A DNA stretch of 17,030 nucleotides from CBDDRG01 sp965232975 (lineage in GTDB: Bacteria; Pseudomonadota; Gammaproteobacteria; Pseudomonadales; Porticoccaceae): assembly GCA_965232975.1 (NCBI GenBank), contig CBDDRG010000092.1, positions 1 through 17,030 of the forward strand, read 5' to 3'. The notes beneath the pieces are model-generated. The model made no database searches. It worked only from the letters and a program-made list of their open reading frames with translations, and was not told the DNA's origin. Positions 7,247 through 14,267 of the stretch are shown here, one piece after another. Every line of letters begins with the position of its first letter. Within the stretch, counting starts at the first letter, position 1. The position numbers and the translations under genes were made by a program.

Positions 7247-7543
7247 TCATTCATCATCAAAGGCTTGGGGCACCTCCAGCAATTCGGCCAGCGGTGCGAC
7301 GATCTCGGGGATATTGAGGGACAGCAGGCTCTCCCGATCCGACTTGTCCTTGAGAATGTCGACGGTGACCAGGCCGAGCTCGATCTCGCGCAGGGCCACG
7401 ACCGTCATCTTGTCGTTTTCGACCGCCACCATGGGCGCCTTGCCGCCGGTAGCGAGCTGGCGGGCGCGCTTGGAACTGACGATCACCAGTTCGAAACGGT
7501 TTTCCACATGATCGAGACAATCTTCAACGGTGATGCGTGCCAT
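7247..7543 (-). CDS. rpoZ: RNA polymerase omega subunit
   Basis: A 98-residue omega subunit, close to the usual 80-100 residues. It begins MARITVEDCLDHVENRFELV, followed by the conserved SSKRARQL and then the ENDKMTVVALREIELG segment. Omega chaperones assembly of the beta' subunit into RNA polymerase and in proteobacteria forms part of a ppGpp-binding site, so its linkage to spoT makes functional sense. The start ATG at 7543 has a modest GGAAA ribosome site (complement of about 7551-7555). The fba gene lies upstream on the same strand, not gmk as in many gammaproteobacteria. The 134-base gap to fba should contain any separate rpoZ promoter, but no strong -35/-10 pair is visible there. Confidence 0.96.
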   Translation of the reverse strand: MARITVEDCLDHVENRFELVIVSSKRARQLATGGKAPMVAVENDKMTVVALREIELGLVTVDILKDKSDRESLLSLNIPEIVAPLAELLEVPQAFDDE

Positions 7544-7647
7544 ATCGGTTTTCCAGTGGGTTGTACGCGGAATCGCGGCGCGGCCAGCATTAGCCCGGCC
7601 GCCGAACCCGACAGCCTACCGAATGGAGCCCCGCCGCGACAAGAGCG

Positions 7648-7677
7648 ATCGGGCCGGAAGGGCGCAAGCCCCCCGAT
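7648..7677. other. Nested hairpin directly after the fba stop codon
   Basis: ATCGGG (7648-7653) pairs with CCCGAT (7672-7677), and inside it GGGC (7660-7663) pairs with GCCC (7668-7671) around a 4-base loop. On the fba strand it starts immediately after the TAA stop. No U-run follows, so it is at most a weak or factor-dependent terminator, or an mRNA 3'-end stabilising structure. The rest of 7544-7647 shows one more GC-rich inverted repeat (GGCCGG/CTGGCC-like) and no gene. Confidence 0.35.
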
Positions 7678-8742
7678 TTATCTAACGGTTTGCAGCAAAT
7701 TTCCCGCCGCATAGCGCCGCTGCATCTGATCGAGACTCAACGGCGCCAGCTTGCTGGCCTTGCCGGCGGTGCCAAACGCCTCGTAGCGGGCGACGCAGAT
7801 CTCCTTCATCGCCTGGGTGGCCTTGGCCAGGTATTTGCGGGGGTCGAACTCGTCCGGATGCTGGGCCAGGAAGCGGCGCAGCGCCCCGGTGCAGGCCAGC
7901 CGCAGGTCGGTGTCGATATTGATCTTGCACACGCCGTGCTTGATGCCCTCGACAATTTCCGCCACCGGCACGCCGTAGGTTTCCGGGATATCGCCGCCGA
8001 ACTCGTTGATGACCGCGAGCCACTCCTGCGGCACCGACGACGACCCGTGCATGACCAGGTGGGTGTTGGGGATGCGGGCGTGGATGGCCTTGACGCGGTC
8101 GATGGCGAGGATGTCGCCGGTCGGCGGGCGGCTGAACTTGTAGGCGCCGTGGGAGGTGCCGATGGCGATGGCGAGGGCATCGACGTCCGTCGCCTTGACG
8201 AAATCCGCCGCCTCGTCCGGATCCGTCAGCAGTTGGTCGTGACTCAGACTGCCCTCGGCGCCGACGCCGTCCTCCTCGCCCGCCTTCCCGGTTTCCAGCG
8301 AGCCCAGGCAGCCCAGTTCACCCTCGACCGACACCCCGCAGGCGTGGGCCATCTCCACCACGCGCCTGGTCACTTCGATGTTGTAGTCATAGCTCGCCGG
8401 GGTCTTGCCGTCTTCTTGCAGCGAGCCGTCCATCATCACCGACGAAAAGCCGAGCTGGATCGAGCGCTGACAGATCGCCGGACTGGTGCCGTGATCCTGG
8501 TGCATGACCACCGGAATGTGTGGAAACTCCTCGACTGCCGCCAGAATCAGGTGGCGCAAAAACGGCGCCCCGGCGTATTTGCGCGCGCCGGCGGAGGCCT
8601 GCACGATGACCGGCGCGTCGGTGGCGTCGGCCGCCTCCATGATCGCGCGCATCTGCTCCAGGTTGTTGACGTTGAAAGCGGGCACGCCGTAGCCGTGTTC
8701 GGCGGCGTGGTCGAGCAGTTGGCGCATGCTGATCAGGGCCAT
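7678..8742 (-). CDS. fba: Class II fructose-bisphosphate aldolase (Calvin-cycle subtype)
   Basis: A 354-residue zinc-dependent aldolase. It cleaves and forms fructose-1,6-bisphosphate from dihydroxyacetone phosphate and glyceraldehyde-3-phosphate; this subtype often also accepts sedoheptulose-1,7-bisphosphate. Zinc ligands and catalytic residues are visible: D83-H84 in MHQDHGTS, H198 in GTSHGAYKF, and H232 in VMHGSSS. The long GSLETGKAGEEDGVGAEGSLS insertion region (147-167) marks the class IIB/Calvin-type branch seen in Pseudomonas Fda. The start is ATG 8742 (MALISMRQLLDHA), with AGAGGA about 8 bases upstream. The frame stays open further upstream into pgk, but that part is only a shadow of pgk. 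The gene lies 43 bases after pgk in the tkt-epd-pgk-fba operon. Confidence 0.95.
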   Translation of the reverse strand: MALISMRQLLDHAAEHGYGVPAFNVNNLEQMRAIMEAADATDAPVIVQASAGARKYAGAPFLRHLILAAVEEFPHIPVVMHQDHGTSPAICQRSIQLGFSSVMMDGSLQEDGKTPASYDYNIEVTRRVVEMAHACGVSVEGELGCLGSLETGKAGEEDGVGAEGSLSHDQLLTDPDEAADFVKATDVDALAIAIGTSHGAYKFSRPPTGDILAIDRVKAIHARIPNTHLVMHGSSSVPQEWLAVINEFGGDIPETYGVPVAEIVEGIKHGVCKINIDTDLRLACTGALRRFLAQHPDEFDPRKYLAKATQAMKEICVARYEAFGTAGKASKLAPLSLDQMQRRYAAGNLLQTVR

Positions 8743-8785
8743 GTTCGCTATCCTCTTAAACAACTCGTTAGGCAACCGGCGCAAT

Positions 8786-9949
8786 TTACTCGGCGCCGCG
8801 CACTTCCAGCGCGGCGACGGCAGGCAGGGTTTTGCCCTCGACATACTCCAGAAAGGCGCCACCGCCGGTGGAAATGTACGACACCCGGTCGGCGATGCCG
8901 TATTTGTCCACCGCCGCCAGCGTATCGCCGCCGCCGGCGATCGAAAAGCCCGGATTGGCGGCGATGGCGGCGGCGATGGCGCGGGTGCCGGCGCCAAACT
9001 GCTCGAACTCGAACACGCCGACCGGGCCATTCCAGATAATGGTTCTGGCCGTTTGCAGGATCGTCGCGAACCGGCCGGCGGTCTGCGGGCCGATATCGAG
9101 AATCAGGTCGTCGTCGGCAACCTCGCGCACGTCCTTCAGCACCGCGGTCGCGGTTTCCGCGAATTCCTTGGCAGTCACCACGTCCACTGGCAGCGGAACC
9201 CGACACTTCTGCATCAGCGCCTCGGCGACGGGGATCAGGTCGCGCTCACACAGGGATTTGCCCACCGGAAACCCGGCCGCGGCGAGGAAGGTGTTGGCGA
9301 TCCCGCCGCCGACGATGAGCTGATCGACTTTATCCGCCAGATTCTCCAGCACGCTCAGCTTGGTCGAAACTTTCGAGCCACCGACGATGGCGACCAGCGG
9401 CCGCGCAGGCTTGGCCAGCGCGCGGCCGAGGGCGTCCAGTTCGCCCGCGAGCAAGGGCCCGGCGCAGGCGACCGGCGCGAATTTCGCGACGCCGTGGGTC
9501 GAGGCCTCGGCCCGGTGCGCGGTGCCGAAGGCGTCCATGACGAAGATGTCGCAGAGCGCCGCGTAAGCCTTGGCGAGCGCATCGTCGTCTTGTTTTTCGC
9601 CTGGGTTGAAACGCACGTTTTCGAGCAGCCCGAGGGCGCCGGGCGCCACCTCGACGCCGCCGCGCCAATCCGCGATCAGGGGCACCTTGCAGCCGAGCAG
9701 CTCTTCCAGATGTGCCGCGACCGGCGCCAGCGAGGCCGCGGTGTCGAATTCGCCCTCGGTCGGGCGGCCCAGATGGGACATCACCAGCACGCGCGCACCC
9801 GCCGCCAGCGCGTGTTTCAGCGTCGGCAGCGCCGCGCGCAGGCGGGCGTCCGAGGCCACTTTGCCGCCCTTGACCGGCACGTTGAAATCTTCGCGGATCA
9901 GCACCCGTTTGCCCGCGAGGTCGAGATCGGTCATCAGCTGAATAGTCAT
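8786..9949 (-). CDS. pgk: Phosphoglycerate kinase
   Basis: A 387-residue monomeric kinase that interconverts 1,3-bisphosphoglycerate plus ADP and 3-phosphoglycerate plus ATP. The length is normal for bacterial Pgk. The substrate-binding N-domain shows LIREDFNVP (17-25), SHLGRP (58-63) and ENVRFNPGE (110-118). The hinge and nucleotide C-domain show VGGSKVSTK, then IWNGPVGVFE, and the phosphate-binding SIAGGGDT near the end. The start ATG at 9949 has GGAAG 5 bases upstream. It lies 45 bases after epd and 43 before fba on the same strand. The epd-pgk-fba order is that of E. coli and Pseudomonas. Confidence 0.97.
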   Translation of the reverse strand: MTIQLMTDLDLAGKRVLIREDFNVPVKGGKVASDARLRAALPTLKHALAAGARVLVMSHLGRPTEGEFDTAASLAPVAAHLEELLGCKVPLIADWRGGVEVAPGALGLLENVRFNPGEKQDDDALAKAYAALCDIFVMDAFGTAHRAEASTHGVAKFAPVACAGPLLAGELDALGRALAKPARPLVAIVGGSKVSTKLSVLENLADKVDQLIVGGGIANTFLAAAGFPVGKSLCERDLIPVAEALMQKCRVPLPVDVVTAKEFAETATAVLKDVREVADDDLILDIGPQTAGRFATILQTARTIIWNGPVGVFEFEQFGAGTRAIAAAIAANPGFSIAGGGDTLAAVDKYGIADRVSYISTGGGAFLEYVEGKTLPAVAALEVRGAE

Positions 9950-9980
9950 GGCACTTCCGGTAGTGATTAAACGGCCCGAG

Positions 9981-10006
9981 TTTATTGCAGCACTTTATTG
10001 CAGCAC
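9981..10006. repeat. Exact tandem duplication of the last 13 bases of epd
   Basis: TTTATTGCAGCAC occurs at 9981-9993 and again at 9994-10006 with no mismatch. On the minus strand each unit reads GTGCTGCAATAAA. The upstream unit contains the last three sense codons (Val-Leu-Gln) and the TAA stop of epd. The second unit lies in the 45-base epd-pgk gap and is shifted in frame. It looks like a recent slippage duplication with no effect on the protein. Confidence 0.9.
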
Positions 10007-11041
10007 TCGTCGCCAGTGGCAGATCACGTCGAGCATGCGGTTGGCGTAGCCCCATTCATTGTCGAACCACACCAGCACCTTGACCAGGCGCGCGCCGCTG
10101 ACCCGGGTCTGACTGGCATCGACGGTGCCGGAGTGCGGGTCGTGATTGAAGTCGCAGGATGCCAACGGCTCCTCGGTATAGCCCAGAATCGCGTGCAAAC
10201 CGCCATCGGCGGCGGCGCGCAGGATGGCGTTGACCGCACTCACGCTGGTGTCGCGCTGAACCTGGATCGACAGGTCGATGGCGGATACATTCTGCGTCGG
10301 CACCCGCATCGCCTGGGCCGCAAAGCGGCCGGCAAGTTCGGGCAGCACCCGGTCGATGCCCCGCGCCAGCGCGGTTTCGACCGGAATGATCGACTGGATC
10401 GCGGCCCGCGTCTTGCGCAGGTCGGTGTGGTGGTAGGAGTCCAGCACCGGCTGATCGTTCATCGCCGAGTGAATGGTGGTGATGACGCCGGCCTCGATAC
10501 CCAGAGCGTCGTGCAGCACCTTGATCACCGGCACCGCGCAGTTGGTGGTGCAGGACGCGGCGGACACGATGCGCTGACCGGCTGTGAGCAGGTGATCGTT
10601 GATGCCATGGACGATGGTGGCGTCGATGTCGGCCTGGGCGGGCTGGGAAAACAGCACCCGGCCGGCGCCGGCGGCGAGATGCTGCTCGGCCACCGCGCGG
10701 GCACTGAAGGCGCCGGTGCATTCGAGCACGAGGTCGATGTCGTGCGCGCGCCAGGGCAGCGCGGCGACATCCGGGATATGACTGACGCGAATCGGGTGTT
10801 GGTCGAGATAAAGGATTTCGTCCACGCCGTTAACTGCGCCCCGCACCGCACCGGGAAAGCGGCCGTGCGTGGAGTCGTAGCGGGTCAGGTAGACGATGGT
10901 GTCGAGATCGGCGAGTTCGTTGATGGCGACGACTTGCAGCTGGTCGGTCAGCCCGCGCTCCCAAAGCGCGCGCACCACCGAGCGGCCGATGCGGCCGAAG
11001 CCATTGATGGCGAGGCGCATCGGGTTGCAGTGCAGCGCCAT
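9995..11041 (-). CDS. epd: Erythrose-4-phosphate dehydrogenase (GAPDH family)
   Basis: A 348-residue NAD-dependent dehydrogenase of the glyceraldehyde-3-phosphate dehydrogenase family. RLAINGFGRIGRSVVRAL is the NAD Rossmann motif. The nucleophile is C164 in SAASCTTNC, and the base is H191 in TIHSAMNDQ. Features nearer to Epd than to GapA are the VVAINELAD segment, TIHSAMNDQ, and DFNHDPHSGTVDASQTRVSG. Epd oxidises erythrose-4-phosphate to 4-phosphoerythronate for pyridoxal-phosphate synthesis. Some family members keep GAPDH activity, so a glycolytic role cannot be excluded. The start is set at ATG 11041, because TGATG fuses it to the tkt stop (translational coupling). The in-frame ATG at 11020, just before RLAINGFG, is the alternative. 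Neither has a good Shine-Dalgarno sequence. It sits between tkt, which makes or uses E4P, and pgk. Confidence 0.88.
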   Translation of the reverse strand: MALHCNPMRLAINGFGRIGRSVVRALWERGLTDQLQVVAINELADLDTIVYLTRYDSTHGRFPGAVRGAVNGVDEILYLDQHPIRVSHIPDVAALPWRAHDIDLVLECTGAFSARAVAEQHLAAGAGRVLFSQPAQADIDATIVHGINDHLLTAGQRIVSAASCTTNCAVPVIKVLHDALGIEAGVITTIHSAMNDQPVLDSYHHTDLRKTRAAIQSIIPVETALARGIDRVLPELAGRFAAQAMRVPTQNVSAIDLSIQVQRDTSVSAVNAILRAAADGGLHAILGYTEEPLASCDFNHDPHSGTVDASQTRVSGARLVKVLVWFDNEWGYANRMLDVICHWRRVLQ

Positions 11042-13038
11042 CAAGCCAGCAGCTTCTCGGCGGCGGCCGCGACCGTCGCCGAGGTAAAGCCGAAAAGGGC
11101 CAGCAGTTGCGGGCCCGGCGCCGAGGCGCCAAAGCTGGTCATGCCCACCACGGCGCCGTCGAGGCCGACGTACTTGCGCCAGAAATCGCCACTCGCCGCT
11201 TCCACCGCGACCCGCGCGCGCACTGCGCGAGGCAGCACCATCTCGCGCCAGGTGGCGTCCTGAGCGTCGAACACCTCGGTGCAGGGCATCGACACCACGC
11301 GCACACGGCGCCCGGCTGCCGTCAACTGTTGCGCCGCCACGGCAGCGAGCGCCACCTCGGAGCCGGTGGCGATCAAGATGACGTCGGGGGTGCCGGCGCA
11401 GTCCCGCAACACATAGCCGCCGCGTGCGATGGCGCCGACCTGGGCGTCACTGCGCGGCTGGTGGGGCAGGTTCTGGCGACTGAAGATCAGCGCGGAGGGG
11501 CCGTCTTTGCGCTCGATCGCGGCCTTCCAGGCGACGGCCGACTCGACGCTGTCACAGGGCCGCCAGGTGTGTATCCCGGGCGTCGCCCGCAGCATCGCCA
11601 GATGTTCCACCGGCTGGTGGGTGGGGCCGTCCTCGCCGAGACCGATGGAATCGTGGGTCAGCACAAAAATGTGGCGCTGCTTCATCAAGGCAGCCATGCG
11701 CACGGCGTTGCGGCAGTAGTCGAGGAACACCAGGAAGGTCGCGCTGTAGTGAATGAAGCCGCCGTGCAGCGCGATGCCGTTGCCGATGGCCGCCATCGCG
11801 AACTCGCGCACGCCGTAGTGAATATAGTTGCCACCCGCCGCGTCGGCCGCTACCGCCACGCTGCCCTTCCAGATCGTATTGTTGGAGCCGGCGAGGTCGG
11901 CCGAGCCGCCGATCAGCTCCGGCAACAGCGGGCCATAGGCGTCGAGGCTGTTCTGCGACGCCTTGCGGCTGGCGATGGTCTCGCCTTTCGCCTGACAGGC
12001 CGCGACATAGGCATCGGCAGCGGCGCCAAAATTGGTGGGCAGCTCGCCGCGCAGGCGCCGTTCAAGCTCGGCCGCCAACTCCGGGTGCGTGCTGCGATAG
12101 GCGGCAAAGCGGTGCTGCCACGCCGCTTCAGTGGCAGCACCGCGCGCGCGCGCGGACCAGGCGGCGGCGATGTCGGCCGGGATTTCGAAGGCCGCATACG
12201 GCCAGTCGAGGGCAACCCGTGCGGCCGCGATCTCGGCCGCGCCCAAGGGCGCGCCGTGGCACTCCTCGGAACCCTGTTTATTGGGCGCGCCGAAGCCGAT
12301 GACGGTCTTGCAGCAGATCAGCGTGGGCTTGCCCGGCTCGCTGCGCGCCGCCTCGATGGCGGCCTTGATGGCAGCGGCGTCGTGCCCGTCGATGGCCGGA
12401 ATCACCCGCCAGCCGTAGGCCGCGAAGCGGCGCGGCGTGTCATCGGTAAACCAGCCCTCGACTTCGCCGTCGATAGAAATGCCGTTGTCGTCGTAGAAGG
12501 CTATCAGTTTGCCCAGTTGCAGCGTGCCGGCCAGCGCGCAGGCCTCGTGGGAGATGCCTTCCATCAGGCAGCCATCGCCGAGGAAGACATAGGTGCGGTG
12601 GTCGATCAGATCGAATCCGGGGCGATTGAACCGGGCGGCCAGCACCTTTTCGGCCAGCGCCATGCCGACCGCGTTGGCGAGGCCCTGGCCCAAGGGGCCG
12701 GTGGTGGTCTCGACGCCGGGGGTTTCGCCGTGTTCCGGGTGGCCCGGGGTTTTCGAGTGCAGCTGGCGGAACTGCTTCAGATCGTCGCGACTGAGGTCGT
12801 ACCCAGTGAGGTGGAGCAGGGAATAGAGCAGCATCGAGCCGTGGCCATTCGACAGCACGAAGCGGTCGCGGTTGGCCCAGGCCGGGTTGGCCGGGTTGTG
12901 CACCAGATAGTCGTTCCACAGCACCTCGGCGATATCGGCCATGCCCATGGGCGCGCCGGGGTGGCCGCTGTTGGCCTGCTGGACGGCGTCCATGCTGAGG
13001 GCGCGGATGGCATTGGCGAGCTGGCGGCGGGACGGCAT
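11041..13038 (-). CDS. tkt: Transketolase
   Basis: A 665-residue thiamine-diphosphate enzyme that moves two-carbon ketol units among sugar phosphates (xylulose-5-P, ribose-5-P, erythrose-4-P). The length matches E. coli TktA. Active-site marks are H26 in SGHPGAPMG, H66 in SNGHGSML, the thiamine-diphosphate motif GDGCLMEG (154-161) through N185 in YDDNG, H262 in CHGAPLG, and the cofactor-activating E412 in VREFAMAA. The start is ATG 13038 (MPSRRQLANAIRALSMDAVQ), which aligns with known transketolases. AGGAG lies 10 bases upstream. The frame remains open for 17 more codons, but that extension lacks family similarity. It is the first gene of the minus-strand metabolic run and diverges from sahR, with which it shares a 167-base intergenic region. 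Its stop overlaps the epd start by one base. Confidence 0.97.
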   Translation of the reverse strand: MPSRRQLANAIRALSMDAVQQANSGHPGAPMGMADIAEVLWNDYLVHNPANPAWANRDRFVLSNGHGSMLLYSLLHLTGYDLSRDDLKQFRQLHSKTPGHPEHGETPGVETTTGPLGQGLANAVGMALAEKVLAARFNRPGFDLIDHRTYVFLGDGCLMEGISHEACALAGTLQLGKLIAFYDDNGISIDGEVEGWFTDDTPRRFAAYGWRVIPAIDGHDAAAIKAAIEAARSEPGKPTLICCKTVIGFGAPNKQGSEECHGAPLGAAEIAAARVALDWPYAAFEIPADIAAAWSARARGAATEAAWQHRFAAYRSTHPELAAELERRLRGELPTNFGAAADAYVAACQAKGETIASRKASQNSLDAYGPLLPELIGGSADLAGSNNTIWKGSVAVAADAAGGNYIHYGVREFAMAAIGNGIALHGGFIHYSATFLVFLDYCRNAVRMAALMKQRHIFVLTHDSIGLGEDGPTHQPVEHLAMLRATPGIHTWRPCDSVESAVAWKAAIERKDGPSALIFSRQNLPHQPRSDAQVGAIARGGYVLRDCAGTPDVILIATGSEVALAAVAAQQLTAAGRRVRVVSMPCTEVFDAQDATWREMVLPRAVRARVAVEAASGDFWRKYVGLDGAVVGMTSFGASAPGPQLLALFGFTSATVAAAAEKLLA

Positions 13039-13156
13039 CGGGGGAGAACTCCTGGAGGGGCGCAGGACGACGAACCCGCGGGCGGCCATTTTCGCCCACC
13101 GGGGAGGATCAGTAAACCTTGACCCGGCCGCCGGTGCCGCGGCCCCTCGGGAAACT

Positions 13157-13176
13157 ATATCGAATTATTTTGATAT
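13157..13176. promoter_or_regulatory. Candidate SahR operator palindrome between tkt and sahR
   Basis: ATATC (13157-13161) and GATAT (13172-13176) form a perfect inverted repeat with a 10-base A/T-rich centre (GAATTATTTT); two further symmetric pairs inside bring it to 7 of 10 pairs. It stands out as an A/T island in a very GC-rich region. It overlaps the predicted sahR -35 box on the plus strand. It also overlaps a possible tkt -10 box, TATAGT (complement of 13154-13159), for which no good -35 is seen. ArsR-family dimers bind such sites. I have not compared it with a published SahR motif. Confidence 0.5.
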
Positions 13177-13197
13177 TGATTTTGGCTGTGCTAGATT
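13170..13197 (+). promoter_or_regulatory. Predicted sigma-70 promoter of the sahR-metK unit
   Basis: The -35 box is TTGATA (13170-13175, five of six consensus bases). A 16-base spacer follows, then an extended -10, TGC-TAGATT (box at 13192-13197, four of six bases plus the TG). Transcription would start near 13204, essentially at the sahR ATG (13206), implying a leaderless or nearly leaderless message. The box pair overlaps the candidate operator, which fits autorepression. Confidence 0.5.
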
Positions 13198-13205
13198 GCC
13201 GCTCC

Positions 13206-14267
13206 ATGAGCCCCTCGCCCCAGACCACCGCGGCCATACTGCCCGCCCCGCCCGCCGCCAGCGCCGCGGCCGCGGCGCTGTGCAAGGCCGCCGGGGATGT
13301 GCTGCGCCTGGAGATTCTGGCGGTGCTGCGCGACAACGCCTTCGGGGTGCTCGAGCTCGCCCGTCTGTTTGCGAGCGGCCAGTCCGGCATGAGCCACCAC
13401 CTGAAGGTGCTGGCGACGGCGGGCCTGGTGACGACGCGGCGGGACGGCAATGCCATTTTTTACCGCCGTGCGCCCGTTGCCCAGGGCGATGACTTGGGCG
13501 AAATGCTGGGCGAACTGCGGCGGGCGCTGTTCCACACCGCCGACCGGTTGCCGCTGGCGCCGGAGCTGGTGGCGCGGCGCCTCGAAATCCACCGCGAGCG
13601 CGCGCAGCGCTCGCGGGAGTTCTTCCGCAATCACGCCGCGCGCTTTCGCGAGAACCAGGATCTGATCGCCAGCCACCGCGACTATGGCCCCGCCGTGCTC
13701 GAACTGCTGGACGGCGCCTTGAGCCGGCGCCCGGCCGGCGCCCTGTCGACTGCGGCCCTCGAAGTGGGCGCCGGCGCCGGCGAACTGCTCGCCGATCTGG
13801 CACCGCGGTTCAGCCAGGTCACCGCGCTTGACAACGAACCCGCGATGCTCGCCCAGGCGCGCGCCTTTGCCGCGGCGCGCACGCTTACCAACGTCGCCTT
13901 CGTCGCTGGCGACACCGCGACCGCGGTGGCGCGCGGCCTGCGTGCCGACGTCATCACGCTGAACATGGTGTTGCACCATACCCCCTCGCCGGCGGCGGTG
14001 ATCGCCGAACTGGCCGCGCTGCTGCACGCGGGCGGCAGCCTGATCATCACCGAGCTCTGCCACCACAACCAGGACTGGGCGCGCACCGCCTGCGGCGACC
14101 TCTGGCTCGGCTTCGAGGCCGAGGAGTTGACCGTCTGGGCGCGCGCCGCCGGGCTGCTGCCGGGCGAAAGCCTGTATCTCGCCCAGCGCAACGGCTTTCG
14201 CGTGCAAATCCACCAATTTTGTCAATCACCCCCGTCAAGCGGGATCCGCCAAGGAGCTAGTCCATGA
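13206..14267 (+). CDS. sahR: ArsR-family regulator with C-terminal methyltransferase-like domain (SahR-like)
   Basis: A 353-residue two-domain regulator. Residues about 25-90 form an ArsR winged helix: LCKAAGDVLRLEILAVL, then the recognition region GQSGMSHHLKVLATAGLV, then the wing TRRDGNAIFYRR. No metal-binding ELCVCDL-type motif is present. Residues about 140-340 form a SAM-methyltransferase-like fold, with motif I ALEVGAGAGELL (184-195), acidic D209 in TALDNEP, and NMVLHHTP (253-260). The same architecture sits beside metK and tkt in Pseudomonas. SahR regulators of this type in Proteobacteria control SAM-cycle genes and respond to S-adenosylhomocysteine, so the C-terminal domain probably senses SAH or SAM. 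The start ATG 13206 has no Shine-Dalgarno sequence and may be leaderless. The stop overlaps metK by ATGA. Confidence 0.82.
   Translation: MSPSPQTTAAILPAPPAASAAAAALCKAAGDVLRLEILAVLRDNAFGVLELARLFASGQSGMSHHLKVLATAGLVTTRRDGNAIFYRRAPVAQGDDLGEMLGELRRALFHTADRLPLAPELVARRLEIHRERAQRSREFFRNHAARFRENQDLIASHRDYGPAVLELLDGALSRRPAGALSTAALEVGAGAGELLADLAPRFSQVTALDNEPAMLAQARAFAAARTLTNVAFVAGDTATAVARGLRADVITLNMVLHHTPSPAAVIAELAALLHAGGSLIITELCHHNQDWARTACGDLWLGFEAEELTVWARAAGLLPGESLYLAQRNGFRVQIHQFCQSPPSSGIRQGASP

Noticed and set aside
7030..7260. Small minus-strand frame over copy 1 of the repeat, and a similar one at 16837-17019 over copy 2, sharing a QVRQAPR peptide.
   Set aside because: The shared peptide comes from the shared repeat DNA; there is no ribosome site, and they overlap the real rpoZ, spoT or ahcY ends.
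8743..9030. N-terminal extension of the aldolase frame into pgk.
   Set aside because: The extension is Pro/Ser/Arg-rich antisense-type sequence, and the true ATG at 8742 has a good ribosome site and matches family length.
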